From Nocardia wallacei (GTDB lineage: Bacteria > Actinomycetota > Actinomycetes > Mycobacteriales > Mycobacteriaceae), in contig NZ_AP023396.1 in the NCBI RefSeq assembly GCF_014466955.1, positions 620,001 to 684,000 of the forward strand: a stretch of 64,000 nucleotides of DNA, given 5' to 3'. This document shows, piece by piece, positions 44,622-52,310 of this stretch (its first letter is position 1; the number at the start of each line of letters is the position of its first letter). The notes under the pieces were generated by a model. It was not told where the DNA came from. It made no database searches and saw only the letters and a program-made list of their open reading frames with translations. Both the position numbers and the translations under genes were made by a program.

Positions 44622-45553
44622 GCGGGTGGCAAGTCTAATGGTCCGGATCCGCGAGCGGTAACCGGTATCCGGCGGTTCGGCGTGTGGCGGTGTCGGCCCT
44701 GGTCGGCGGCGGGGCGCGGAGTCCCCGTGAGTGGGGAGGGGTCGTGCGGGGTGACAACTTCTCGTGTGCCGGCGATCGGACTGATACATCTTCGGGCCGC
44801 CGGACGATAGGCCCGAGACGGTGCTCGCCCGGCCGCGGCCGACCGGCGTCGCCCTCCGCGGCGGGCAAACACCTTGGTTTCCAATTTGTTTGAGCGCAGA
44901 AGTATGGAAACATCAACCAATCGTGGTGCGTGGCAACGCAATTGGTAGCGGAGGTAAGCGTGTCGGTGGTTCGTGCGGGCGGACGAGGGGCTGGGGTGCG
45001 GGTGTGGTCGTCCGGTGGCGGTTCGTCCGGGCCGGGAGTCGTGGGCGGTGAACGACGGTGGCGCGCGGCCGAATTCGCGAAAGGAACCAATCGCCCAGCC
45101 GGTTGCGGTGTATTTGCCATAGGCCGAGAAACGCGATTCGGCGAACTGACTTGCCGGTACGCCTTACAGTGGTCTGAGTATCGGGGTACGGTGACCGCTC
45201 GGTGAATTCCGGCAGGACCGGGAGTGCCCCGGCGGGACGGGATTCACCCTATGGTTGATGTGCCCGAAGATGTCGCGACCGGTCGGGCCGATCGCGATGC
45301 CCTGGAGACAGCGTCGCAGGAGGCAGATCCGAGACGAAGAAAACGCCCGGGTGCGCACCCCCTGCGGCGCACCCGGGCGTCGAGAACTATACCAGCCAGT
45401 GCGTTTCAGGTTTCTCGTTATTTTTCGTACCCAAAGTTTGAAAACCGGGCGGTAGCCCGAGTTGAAGTATTTGAAAATCTCATAACCTTCGCGCCGAGGA
45501 CTGTTCCGAAGAAGAGTTCACCGGCGGCAAGTAGCTTCGGAGGCGTTTCGAGC
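44622..45553. other. 930-bp gene-poor region before the GBL-receptor-like gene
   Basis: No frame here resembles a protein. 44622-45340 is G+C-rich with scattered short inverted repeats, e.g. GTTTCCA...TGGAAAC around 44878-44912 and ACCAAT...ATTGGT around 44918-44946. A 14-bp-stem hairpin lies at 45343-45380. 45385-45500 is clearly A+T-richer than the rest of the window and holds TTGAAAACCGGGCGG and TTGAAG...TAACCT, possible promoter and operator elements for the following regulator. Confidence 0.5.
45343..45380 (-). terminator. 14-bp-stem hairpin with T-tract on the minus strand
   Basis: ACGCCCGGGTGCGC (45343-45356) and GCGCACCCGGGCGT (45367-45380) are perfect complements around a 10-base loop; on the minus strand TTTTCTTC follows. 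It looks like an intrinsic terminator, but no minus-strand gene reads into it. It may insulate the regulator gene or end an unrecognised RNA. Confidence 0.5.
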
Positions 45554-46219
45554 ATGGCACGGCAGCAAGAGCGGGCCCGCCGGACACGTGCGGCGATCAT
45601 CAGGTCCGCGGCCGTTGAGTTCGGGAAGAGCGGTTATGCCGCGGCATCACTCAACCGCATATTGGAAGGGTCGCGCGCCACCAAGGGCGCCATGTACTTC
45701 CACTTCGACTCCAAGGAGGATCTGGCGCGCGCGGTATTGGACTCCGCGGTCGAGCGCTATCGCGCCACCACCGAAAGATGGCTCACCCGAACCGATCTCG
45801 GCGCGCTGGACGTGCTGCACGGGATGATCGACGAGATCGCCCTGCGGCTCGAGAACGACATCATCATCCAGGCCGAGTTCCGGCTCATCATCGAGCCCGA
45901 GTTCTATCGTGACGTCCAGGCCGGCGGCGGCCGCATTCTCGGCCGGGCCACCCGGCTGCTCGCGGTGCGCGCGGTCGACCAGAAGCAGCTGCGCCCGGAA
46001 TCGGACGTGGACCGCCTCACCCGCACCCTCGCCGCCGCGCTGGCCGGCCAGCGCTACATCATCGACCTGCTCGGCGGCGGGATCGATCTGCGGTCGCGAT
46101 TCACCGAGGCGCTGGAGGTGATCGTCGAATCCATGGCCACCCCCGAGTGGCTCGACGAGTTCCGGCGCGTCGGCTGGCGCGCGTCCGCTCGGCTGGAGGA
46201 CCTCAACCTGAGCCTCTGA
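45554..46219 (+). CDS. TetR regulator of the gamma-butyrolactone receptor (ArpA/ScbR) type
   Basis: 221-aa regulator. The N-terminus MARQQERARRTRAAIIRSAAVEFGKSGYAAASLNRIL and the recognition helix TKGAMYFHFDSKEDLA match the gamma-butyrolactone autoregulator receptors of Streptomyces. The C-terminal part has GQRYIIDLLGGGIDLRSRF, close to the family's GTH-less variants. ATG 45554 is the family-typical start; the frame is open further upstream but that part is A+T-rich and non-coding-like. No AfsA/ScbA-type butenolide synthase is nearby, so it is an orphan receptor or pseudoreceptor. Confidence 0.82.
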   Translation: MARQQERARRTRAAIIRSAAVEFGKSGYAAASLNRILEGSRATKGAMYFHFDSKEDLARAVLDSAVERYRATTERWLTRTDLGALDVLHGMIDEIALRLENDIIIQAEFRLIIEPEFYRDVQAGGGRILGRATRLLAVRAVDQKQLRPESDVDRLTRTLAAALAGQRYIIDLLGGGIDLRSRFTEALEVIVESMATPEWLDEFRRVGWRASARLEDLNLSL

Positions 46220-46310
46220 CCAGCCGATTTGGGTTTCCCGATCGAGCTGTCATAAGCTATGCGGGCTCCCAACGGAAGCCGTTGGAAAACGGTCCGGAGA
46301 CATCCGGCGG

Positions 46311-46383
46311 GCCCCCTTCGTCTAGCGGCCTAGGACGCCGCCCTTTCAAGGCGGTAGCGCGGGTTCGAATCCCGTAGGGGGTA
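46311..46383 (+). tRNA. tRNA-Glu (anticodon TTC)
   Basis: Acceptor GCCCCCT, D-arm GTCTAGCGGCCTAGGAC, anticodon loop CTTTCAA with TTC, T-arm GGGTTCGAATCCC, acceptor AGGGGGT, discriminator A. CCA not encoded. Confidence 0.96.
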
Positions 46384-46411
46384 CGGTGGCAACATCGTTG
46401 GAGCAGAGCAA

Positions 46412-46485
46412 GGCCCTGTGGCGCAGTTGGTTAGCGCGCCGCCCTGTCACGGCGGAGGTCGCGGGTTCGAGTCCCGTCAGGGTCG
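46412..46485 (+). tRNA. tRNA-Asp (anticodon GTC)
   Basis: Acceptor GGCCCTG, D-arm GCGCAGTTGGTTAGCGC, anticodon stem-loop GCCGCCCTGTCACGGCGG with GTC, T-arm GGGTTCGAGTCCC, acceptor CAGGGTC, discriminator G. CCA not encoded. 28 bases after tRNA-Glu. Confidence 0.97.
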
Positions 46486-46519
46486 CACACTTCGTCCAGG
46501 CATTCGGTACGGGTGCCCC

Positions 46520-46593
46520 GGCCAGGTAGCTCAGTTGGTACGAGCGTCCGCCTGAAAAGCGGAAGGTCGCCGGTTCGATCCCGGCCTTGGCCA
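46520..46593 (+). tRNA. tRNA-Phe (anticodon GAA)
   Basis: Acceptor GGCCAGG, D-arm GCTCAGTTGGTACGAGC, anticodon stem-loop CCGCCTGAAAAGCGG with GAA, T-arm CCGGTTCGATCCCGG, acceptor CTTGGCC, discriminator A. CCA not encoded. Third of a three-tRNA cluster, order Glu-Asp-Phe. Confidence 0.96.
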
Positions 46594-46600
46594 CCCTCTC

Positions 46601-46635
46601 AGGCCCTCCCATGCTCAGGGAGGGCCTTCGCCGTT
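46601..46635 (+). terminator. Terminator of the tRNA cluster
   Basis: AGGCCCTCCC (46601-46610) pairs perfectly with GGGAGGGCCT (46618-46627), followed by TCGCCGTTTTC. Placed 8 bases after tRNA-Phe. Confidence 0.85.
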
Positions 46636-47157
46636 TTCGAGGGTGGTTTGTGGGGGCCGCGCCCCCACGCCCCCGGCCCGGAGGGGCTTCGCCCCCCGGA
46701 CCCCCCTTTTCTAGTGATGAGCTGCGGGGGGTGGCGTGGCTTGGGGTGGGCTGAGTGACTCCTTGGAGGGTTTTGGTGCTGGGGGGTTTTGCACTCGGGG
46801 ACCAATGTTCTATGTGGGGTTTTTGCGTCGGGTAATCGGCTTGTGGGCTTTCGAGTGGGGGCCGTGTTCTTGATCGAATAGTGGGGTTTTGTGTCATGAA
46901 CGGCGGGTCATCTGGATGGTTGAGGGGCGTTGGGTTTGCTGACTTGATCAATGATCAAGTCAGCAAACCCGCACGGGTGACTGGCTTTCGGTGGGGATTC
47001 GTCAGAGGGGTCTGGGGCGTAAGCGGTTGGGCTTGCTGGCGATTCGGGGTTGTGGTTGCTGTGATTGGTTTGCTCGGGTGGGGTTGCTCGCTGTGGGTTG
47101 CGGGGGTGCGGGGCGGGTTCGGCGGCGCGGGGTGGGGGTGGGTGGGATGCTGGGGTC
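46636..47157. other. Gene-free region with hairpins and strong G+T strand bias
   Basis: Begins with GTGGGGGC-CGC-GCCCCCAC and a second stem-loop (CCGGAGGGGC...GCCCCCCGG) followed by CCCCCCTTTT, a terminator-like double hairpin. From about 46720 to 47157 the + strand is dominated by G and T with few A and C, and carries repeated GGGGTTTT-like words. A 39-bp palindrome sits at 46932-46970. Frames here look like composition artefacts. Confidence 0.5.
46932..46970. repeat. 39-bp perfect palindrome
   Basis: Arms 46932-46950 (GGGTTTGCTGACTTGATCA) and 46952-46970 are exact reverse complements with a single A in the centre. It lies alone in a gene-free region downstream of the tRNA cluster. As RNA it could fold into a tight hairpin on either strand; as DNA it could bind a dimer. 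Confidence 0.9.
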
Positions 47158-47331
47158 ATGGGTGACTCCGATGCTTGGTACTACTGCCTGAAGCACCAGC
47201 GCGCCGAGCAGGGGAAGCGGTGCTGGTTCGCCGACCGGATGGGGCCGTATCCGGACCGGGGTACGGCCGAGCGGGCGCTCGATATCGTGCGGGAACGCAA
47301 TGCTCGGGCGGACGCTCGCGACGACGACTGA
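47158..47331 (+). CDS. 57-aa conserved small protein
   Basis: MGDSDAWYYCLKHQRAEQG begins a short hydrophilic protein with GPYPDRGTAERALDIVRERN near the C-terminus. The pattern Y-C-L-K-H...C-W...G-P-Y-x-T-x-x-x-A-x-x is shared, as I recall, by small actinobacterial proteins sometimes described as SPOR-like. The two Cys and a His could bind metal. ATG 47158 is the first start giving this composition; upstream codons are G-rich non-coding. It lies 129 bases before ppm1 on the same strand. Confidence 0.7.
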   Translation: MGDSDAWYYCLKHQRAEQGKRCWFADRMGPYPDRGTAERALDIVRERNARADARDDD

Positions 47332-47460
47332 GGGCGGTCGGCCGCTTCCCCAGAGCTAACTCGAACGGGCTCGGGTTGTTGGGCTACGGTTCGTTGAGCA
47401 GAATCGTGCCCGCACCTCGCGCGGGTGTGCAGCCGGGTCGAATCGAGCGGAGGGCGACTT

Positions 47461-48192
47461 GTGAAGGTGACCGTGGTGGTGCCGACCTACAACGAGCGGG
47501 AGAACCTGCCGGTGGCGGTGGAGCGGCTGACCGCGCTACCGGTCGCCGACCTGCACATCCTGGTCGTCGACGACAACTCGCCGGACGGCACGGGCGAGGT
47601 CGCCGACAAGCTGGCCGCCGAGCTGCCGGCCGTGGTGGGCGTGCTGCACCGCACCGAGAAGGACGGGCTCGGCCGCGCCTACATCGCCGGCATCACCAAG
47701 GCGCTCGACGAGGGCGCCGACGTCGTCATCCAGATGGACGCCGACCTGTCGCACCCGGCCGAGGTGATCCCGGCCATGCTGGAGAAGCTGACCTTCGGCG
47801 CGGCGGGCGAGCGCCCGGGCGTCGTGCTCGGCTCGCGCTACGTCCCGGGCGGATCCACCGCTGCGGAATGGAAGTGGTACCGCAAGGCGCTGTCGGCCTG
47901 GGCCAACTTCTACGTCAACGCCATCCTGCGGCTGGGCGTGAAGGACGCCACCGCCGGGTTCAAGGCCTGGCAGGCCGACACCCTGCGCGCCATCGACGTC
48001 GCCTCGATCCGCAGCAACGGCTACTCGTTCCAGGTCGAGATGAACTACCGCACGGTCAAGCAGGGCATCGCCATCGCTGAGGTGCCGATCCGGTTCGAGG
48101 AGCGCACCAAGGGCGCCTCCAAGATGAGCCTCAAGGTGCAGCTGGAATCGGCGCTGATGCCGTGGAAGCTGCTGCTCGGCCGTCAGGTCTGA
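47461..48192 (+). CDS. ppm1: Polyprenol monophosphomannose synthase
   Basis: 243-aa GT2 enzyme transferring mannose from GDP-mannose to polyprenyl phosphate; the product feeds GT-C mannosyltransferases such as the GT87 gene at the window start. The GT-A fold begins VTVVVPTYNERENLP, with VVDDNSPDGTG near residue 37, the metal site QMDADLSHP near 98 and the acceptor loop GSRYVPGGST near 122. The sequence FEERTKGASKMS near 208 is diagnostic. It lacks the lipoprotein N-acyltransferase half fused to it in M. tuberculosis. GTG 47461 follows GGAGGG at 47449-47454. Confidence 0.95.
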   Translation: MKVTVVVPTYNERENLPVAVERLTALPVADLHILVVDDNSPDGTGEVADKLAAELPAVVGVLHRTEKDGLGRAYIAGITKALDEGADVVIQMDADLSHPAEVIPAMLEKLTFGAAGERPGVVLGSRYVPGGSTAAEWKWYRKALSAWANFYVNAILRLGVKDATAGFKAWQADTLRAIDVASIRSNGYSFQVEMNYRTVKQGIAIAEVPIRFEERTKGASKMSLKVQLESALMPWKLLLGRQV

Positions 48193-49655
48193 CGCACCGC
48201 CGTCGAATTCTCCTGCGGCGCGGGCCAATCGAGCAGCGTCTCGACGAACAGCCGGCGGACGCGCTCGACCTCGGCGTCCATCTCGCGGGGATCCCACTCG
48301 CCGACATCGATCGGCGCGAGCACCGCCACATCCACGACACCCTTGTGCACGATCGCCGAATCGCGCCAGGCGATCTCGCCCGCATTGCGGATCACCAGCG
48401 GCACGATCGGCACCCCCGCCTGCCGCGCGATGTGGAACGCGCCCTTCTTGAACGGGCCCACCCGCGGTGTCAGCGAGCGCGTGCCCTCCGGCGCGACGAC
48501 GATCGACAGGCCGCCGCGCAGCGTCTCCACGACCGGTGCCAGCGCCGCCCGCGTCCCCGCGCTGTCGGAGCGATCGATGAAGGTCGCCCCCGCGAACCGC
48601 ATCAGCGGACCGAACACCGGATTGCGGGTGATCTCCTGCTTCACGATGCCGGTGAAACCGGATCGCAGCACCTGCGCCAGCACCACCATGTCGAACTGGC
48701 TCTGGTGGTTGAAGATGAACACCGCCGGACGGGCGTCGCGGGCGTGCTCGGCGCCGGTGACCCGGACCCGCACCCCCGTCGCGCGCAGCGTCGCTCCGGC
48801 GGCACAGCTGATCATGGCGTCCGCCATCGCCCGCCGCTGCCGGGTCGGCGCCTTGGCCGCCACACCCGCCAGCGCCCCGCCGAGCAGGCTCGCGAAACCC
48901 GCTGCGGTGCGGGCGACATCGCTCGCCTGGGCCGAGCGCCGAGGGCGGAAGCTCAGCACCGGCCAGTCCCGCTCGCCCGCCTCGAGGGCCATGCGCGGGT
49001 CGGGGTTCACCGCGTGCGGGCGACCCACGAGTTCCAGCAGCGGAAGGTCGGTGGCGGCGTCGGCGTAGGCGTAGCTGTCGGACAGGTCCAGCTCATGCGT
49101 GGCCGCGAACCGCCGCACCCGGTCGGCCTTGCCGTTGCGCCACAGCGGCTTGCCGTCCACGTACCCGGTGAGCACGCCGTCCTGCGCGGCCATGGCCGTG
49201 CAGAGCACGTGCTCGATGCCGAGTTCGGCGGCGGCGGGTGCGACCTGGAAACGGGTCAGGCAGCTCGCCAGCACCAGCGTGTGCCCGGCCGCCTCGTGCG
49301 CGCGGATCAACCGCCACGCCTCCGGATACAGGTGCCCGTAGACGGTCCGGCGGAACAACTGCTCGCCGAGTTCGGTGAGCTCGGCCTCGGTGTGCCCCGC
49401 CCACCCGTGCATCACCCGCTGCAGGAACCGCTCGTACTCACCCTCGGCCCGCGTGCCACGGATGCTGTCGAGCATGGCGGCCGCCGGATCCCGCCGCGAA
49501 TCCCGCCGCCGCAGCGCCCGCCGCAGCACCGACGGCGGCGTGAACCCGTGCACCACCGTGCCACCGAAGTCGAACACCGCCGCGATCCGCGGCCCCCGCG
49601 GCCCCGCCCCGATCGCCGCCACCGCCTCGTCCACCGACATCGAACTCATATCCAC
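48183..49655 (-). CDS. plsC: HAD-like phosphatase/PlsC acyltransferase fusion
   Basis: 490-aa protein. The N-terminal HAD-IB part (20-235) has AAVFDFGGTVVHG, LVLASCLTRFQVA, LWRNGKADRV and YADAATDLPLL; the second Asp of the usual DxD motif is Gly here, so phosphatase activity is doubtful. The C-terminal PlsC domain (270-475) has IFNHQSQFDMV (HX4D), GATFIDRSD and APEGTRSL for acylating lysophosphatidate. Similar fusion to Rv2483c. The start is GTG 49655 or ATG 49649. The stop overlaps the ppm1 end by 10 bases in opposite orientation. Confidence 0.88.
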   Translation of the reverse strand: MDMSSMSVDEAVAAIGAGPRGPRIAAVFDFGGTVVHGFTPPSVLRRALRRRDSRRDPAAAMLDSIRGTRAEGEYERFLQRVMHGWAGHTEAELTELGEQLFRRTVYGHLYPEAWRLIRAHEAAGHTLVLASCLTRFQVAPAAAELGIEHVLCTAMAAQDGVLTGYVDGKPLWRNGKADRVRRFAATHELDLSDSYAYADAATDLPLLELVGRPHAVNPDPRMALEAGERDWPVLSFRPRRSAQASDVARTAAGFASLLGGALAGVAAKAPTRQRRAMADAMISCAAGATLRATGVRVRVTGAEHARDARPAVFIFNHQSQFDMVVLAQVLRSGFTGIVKQEITRNPVFGPLMRFAGATFIDRSDSAGTRAALAPVVETLRGGLSIVVAPEGTRSLTPRVGPFKKGAFHIARQAGVPIVPLVIRNAGEIAWRDSAIVHKGVVDVAVLAPIDVGEWDPREMDAEVERVRRLFVETLLDWPAPQENSTAVRQT

Positions 49656-49762
49656 ACCTCGCCGAAGCTCGAGCCCTCGATCACAGGATGGGCGGATATG
49701 GCTCTTCGGCCTGCGCCTCGGTGGGTGGGGGAGGTTCGGCGGTAGAGCTTGTGGGCGCTCAT
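49646..49762 (-). CDS. Possible 38-codon ORF bridging plsB2 and plsC
   Basis: ATG 49762 overlaps the plsB2 stop as ATGA and its own TGA at 49646-49648 overlaps an in-frame plsC ATG (49649) as ATGA. The peptide (MSAHKLYRRTSPTHRG...) is basic and of no known family. It may only be a translational bridge, or chance. Confidence 0.3.
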   Translation of the reverse strand: MSAHKLYRRTSPTHRGAGRRAISAHPVIEGSSFGEVWI

Positions 49763-52152
49763 GGCATCTCCAGCCGGTTCGATGGGTCCAGGGCTGCGGC
49801 TCGGGCGATGCGGGCGCCGATCAGGCGCAGCTCGTCGGCGAAGGCTCGGCGGCGGTTCCGTAGGTCGGCGGCGGCGGCCGGATCGGTGGCCGCGTCCAGC
49901 AGGCCGTAGTTGTCGGCGAGTTTGAGTGCGGTGGTGAACAATTCGGACGAGACCGACTCGGGACTGTGCAGCCGCTGCTGCAGGAGCATCTGGCGGCCGA
50001 CGGCGAGGCACTCGTCGATGAACCGCTTGCGGTCGGGAGACTCGGTGCCGTCGCGGGCCGCCAGCCGGTCCGCCACCACCAGCTGGGCGTCGAGGAACGA
50101 GCGCAGCACGCGGTGCGCCATCACGAAACCCGACTCGGTCAGTTCGGCGAGGATGTCGGTGCCGACCGTGCCGTCGGCGGTCCGGTCGTGCCAATCCTCG
50201 TCCACCAATTCCATTTCCGCCGTCATCTGCGCCGCGAACTCCGCGCGCTCGGGAAAGAAGAATTCGAACTTCAGCAGGTCGCGTAGCCGGAAGGCGGTGT
50301 CCCAGCCCGCTCGCAGCTGCTCGCCCTCAGGCGCCTCCACCGCCGCGAGGATGGCCAGCTCGAGAATGGCGCGGTTGACGAACCAGTGCACGGCGCTGTT
50401 GCGATAGAACGCCGCCTCCAGGTGGGCGCCCGCCTCGATCGAGTACACCGGTTCCAGCCCGCCGCGATACACCGTCACCACCCGCGCCAGCGACAGCTGT
50501 TCGAGCACCACCGCCAGCGCGTGATCCGCACTCAGCGTGTCGAGTTCGCCGCTGGGCAGGCCCCGGCGCTGGATGTAGCCGCGCACCGGTTCGAGCACCC
50601 GGCGCACCTCGCCGAGGGTGAGCGCGCGCTCGTGCACACCCAGCAGCGCGAGGGTGACCAGCGCGTTGACGGTGATCGGAGTGACCGCGTTGATCCCGAC
50701 CGCGATCTCGAAAGCCAGCCGCTGCACGGCCTTTCGCTCCTGACCCCGGGCCTCCTCGTTCTCCGGCGCGCCGAAACCGGGATCGGGGACCAGCGGATCA
50801 CCGTGCGCGGCGAGCCGTTCGCGTGCCGAGAGCGGTTCGCCGAAGCGCAGATACACGTGCCCCGCCGAATGCTGCTGGCTGCGGACGTAGCGGGCGAGCC
50901 AGGTCAGCCCCTCCGGCTTCTTCGCGCCGCCGGACTGCTCGGTGGCGATCGCGCCCAGCTCGTTGAGCCGTTCGTAGGTGATCGACACCGGCACCAGCAT
51001 CACATCCTCGACGCGACGCGAACGGATCGCCGCCGCGAGGTAGTTCAGCAACCCGTAGCGTGGCGGGCGCAGCTTGCCGGTGCGGGTGCGGCCGCCCTCG
51101 AAATACCACTCCAGGTTGAACCGCTTGGTCAGCAGATACGCGAAGTATTCCTCGACCACGGCCTTGTAGACCTCGTCGTCGCCGAAGCTGCGGCGGATGA
51201 ACACGGTGCCCGTGCGCCGCGCGATCGGGCCGATCGGCCAGAACCGCAGATTCGCGCCGCCGATCACGTGGTTCGGCGGGAAGTCGTTGCGCGCCAGCGC
51301 GTCACCGAGCACGAAGGCGTCGACATAGGAGCGGTGTGAGGGCAGGAAGACCAGCGGATGGCTGCGATTGAGCCGGCGCAGGCCCGCCAGCCCGGACGGC
51401 TCGCAGTCCACCTTCCAGGTGGAGGCGTGCACGGGCCGCATCGCCTGGGTGAACAGGTCCGAGACCAGCCGACTCTGCGCCGCGACAAGTTCTTTCAGTG
51501 CCTTCTCCGCGCGCCGGTACACCTCGCGCGAGGTACTGCCGGTGTGCAGGGCGATGGCGTCGAGGCGACGCAGGAATTCCGGGGTGTCCAGAATCTCCTC
51601 CGCGACCAGCCGCGGCACCTTGTACCGGTCACCGATCACCCCGCGTTCGGCCCGCTCCAGCGCCACGATGCCGGCGCGTACGACCGCCCGCGCGAACGGC
51701 TCGGCGCTGCCCGCGACGGCCGCGTTGTTGGCGCGCAACTCGCTCAGCCGGGCGGGCTGCCCGGTGAGTACGAGGTGCCGGTCCGGGGTCTTGGCGACCA
51801 GGCGGCGCTGCAGCAGCCGATGTGGTCGGCGCGGATCGGCGAGGGTTGCCAGATCCGCGAAGGTGGTGCGGCGCACGCCGTCTCGCTCCGGCGGCAGCCA
51901 TACCACCCGCACCGGCACCACGAGCGGGTCGTCGCGCCGATCGACCAGCCGGGCCGCGACGGCCGCCGCGTCCAGGTCCAGCTGTGTCACCGGCGCCTCG
52001 ACGCCGAACTCCGCGGCGATGCCGCCCTCGGCCAGCCAGCCGCCGATCAGCTCTCGCTCGGTCGGCGAGGTGGCATCCACCAGGGCGACCACCGACCGCG
52101 GCACGGTGTCGAAGGTGGTCGCCGGCGGTGCGTCGGCGTGATCGTCGATCAT
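49759..52152 (-). CDS. plsB: Glycerol-3-phosphate 1-O-acyltransferase
   Basis: 797-aa membrane-associated enzyme starting phospholipid and triacylglycerol synthesis; homologue of Rv2482c PlsB2. The acyltransferase core has FLPSHRSYVDAF (HX4D, His near residue 285), GANLRFWPIGPIARRTGTVFIRRSF, WYFEGGRTRTGKLRPPRYG and VMLVPVSITYERL, blocks I-IV of the family. The long C-terminal helical region is normal for PlsB. ATG 52152 (MIDDHADAPP) is used; a longer frame to 52245 runs into the divergent iron-box promoter. Confidence 0.94.
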   Translation of the reverse strand: MIDDHADAPPATTFDTVPRSVVALVDATSPTERELIGGWLAEGGIAAEFGVEAPVTQLDLDAAAVAARLVDRRDDPLVVPVRVVWLPPERDGVRRTTFADLATLADPRRPHRLLQRRLVAKTPDRHLVLTGQPARLSELRANNAAVAGSAEPFARAVVRAGIVALERAERGVIGDRYKVPRLVAEEILDTPEFLRRLDAIALHTGSTSREVYRRAEKALKELVAAQSRLVSDLFTQAMRPVHASTWKVDCEPSGLAGLRRLNRSHPLVFLPSHRSYVDAFVLGDALARNDFPPNHVIGGANLRFWPIGPIARRTGTVFIRRSFGDDEVYKAVVEEYFAYLLTKRFNLEWYFEGGRTRTGKLRPPRYGLLNYLAAAIRSRRVEDVMLVPVSITYERLNELGAIATEQSGGAKKPEGLTWLARYVRSQQHSAGHVYLRFGEPLSARERLAAHGDPLVPDPGFGAPENEEARGQERKAVQRLAFEIAVGINAVTPITVNALVTLALLGVHERALTLGEVRRVLEPVRGYIQRRGLPSGELDTLSADHALAVVLEQLSLARVVTVYRGGLEPVYSIEAGAHLEAAFYRNSAVHWFVNRAILELAILAAVEAPEGEQLRAGWDTAFRLRDLLKFEFFFPERAEFAAQMTAEMELVDEDWHDRTADGTVGTDILAELTESGFVMAHRVLRSFLDAQLVVADRLAARDGTESPDRKRFIDECLAVGRQMLLQQRLHSPESVSSELFTTALKLADNYGLLDAATDPAAAADLRNRRRAFADELRLIGARIARAAALDPSNRLEMP

Positions 52153-52256
52153 GCGGGGCCTTCCATCAGGTGACGCTCCCCATTGAAGCCCGGTTCGAGC
52201 GTTTCCCGCAGGAGGTTGGCGCGGTGAGTGTGCGCTCCGGCACAAGCGCTTTTCAC

Positions 52257-52302
52257 CGAGGTAATGCTAACCTCACCTTTGAGTTAGGTAAGCATAACCT
52301 TG
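52257..52302. promoter_or_regulatory. Two IdeR/DtxR iron boxes before salicylate synthase
   Basis: 52257-52275 (GAGGTAATGCTAACCTC core) and 52284-52302 (TTAGGTAAGCATAACCTT core) each match the consensus TTAGGTTAGGCTAACCTAA at 14 of 19 positions by my count. They lie 9-54 bases before the nbtS start and about 105 before the divergent plsB start. Confidence 0.8.
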
Positions 52303-52310
52303 GAGGAACG

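Noticed and set aside
45164..45358. 64-codon minus-strand ORF near the hairpin at 45343
   Set aside because: Overlaps the hairpin arm at its start and shows no family resemblance.
45224..45553. Upstream extension of the GBL-receptor-like gene by 110 codons
   Set aside because: The extension spans a hairpin and an A+T-rich stretch, lacks coding composition, and the family starts at MARQQERARRTR.
46311..46593. tRNA cluster as attachment site of an integrative element
   Set aside because: No integrase, excisionase or duplicated tRNA 3' end is visible in the window.
46346..46951. 201-codon minus-strand ORF containing GIEPATFRFSGGRSYQLSYLA-type sequence
   Set aside because: It is the antisense of the tRNA-Phe, tRNA-Asp and tRNA-Glu genes; such tRNA-shadow proteins are a known false annotation.
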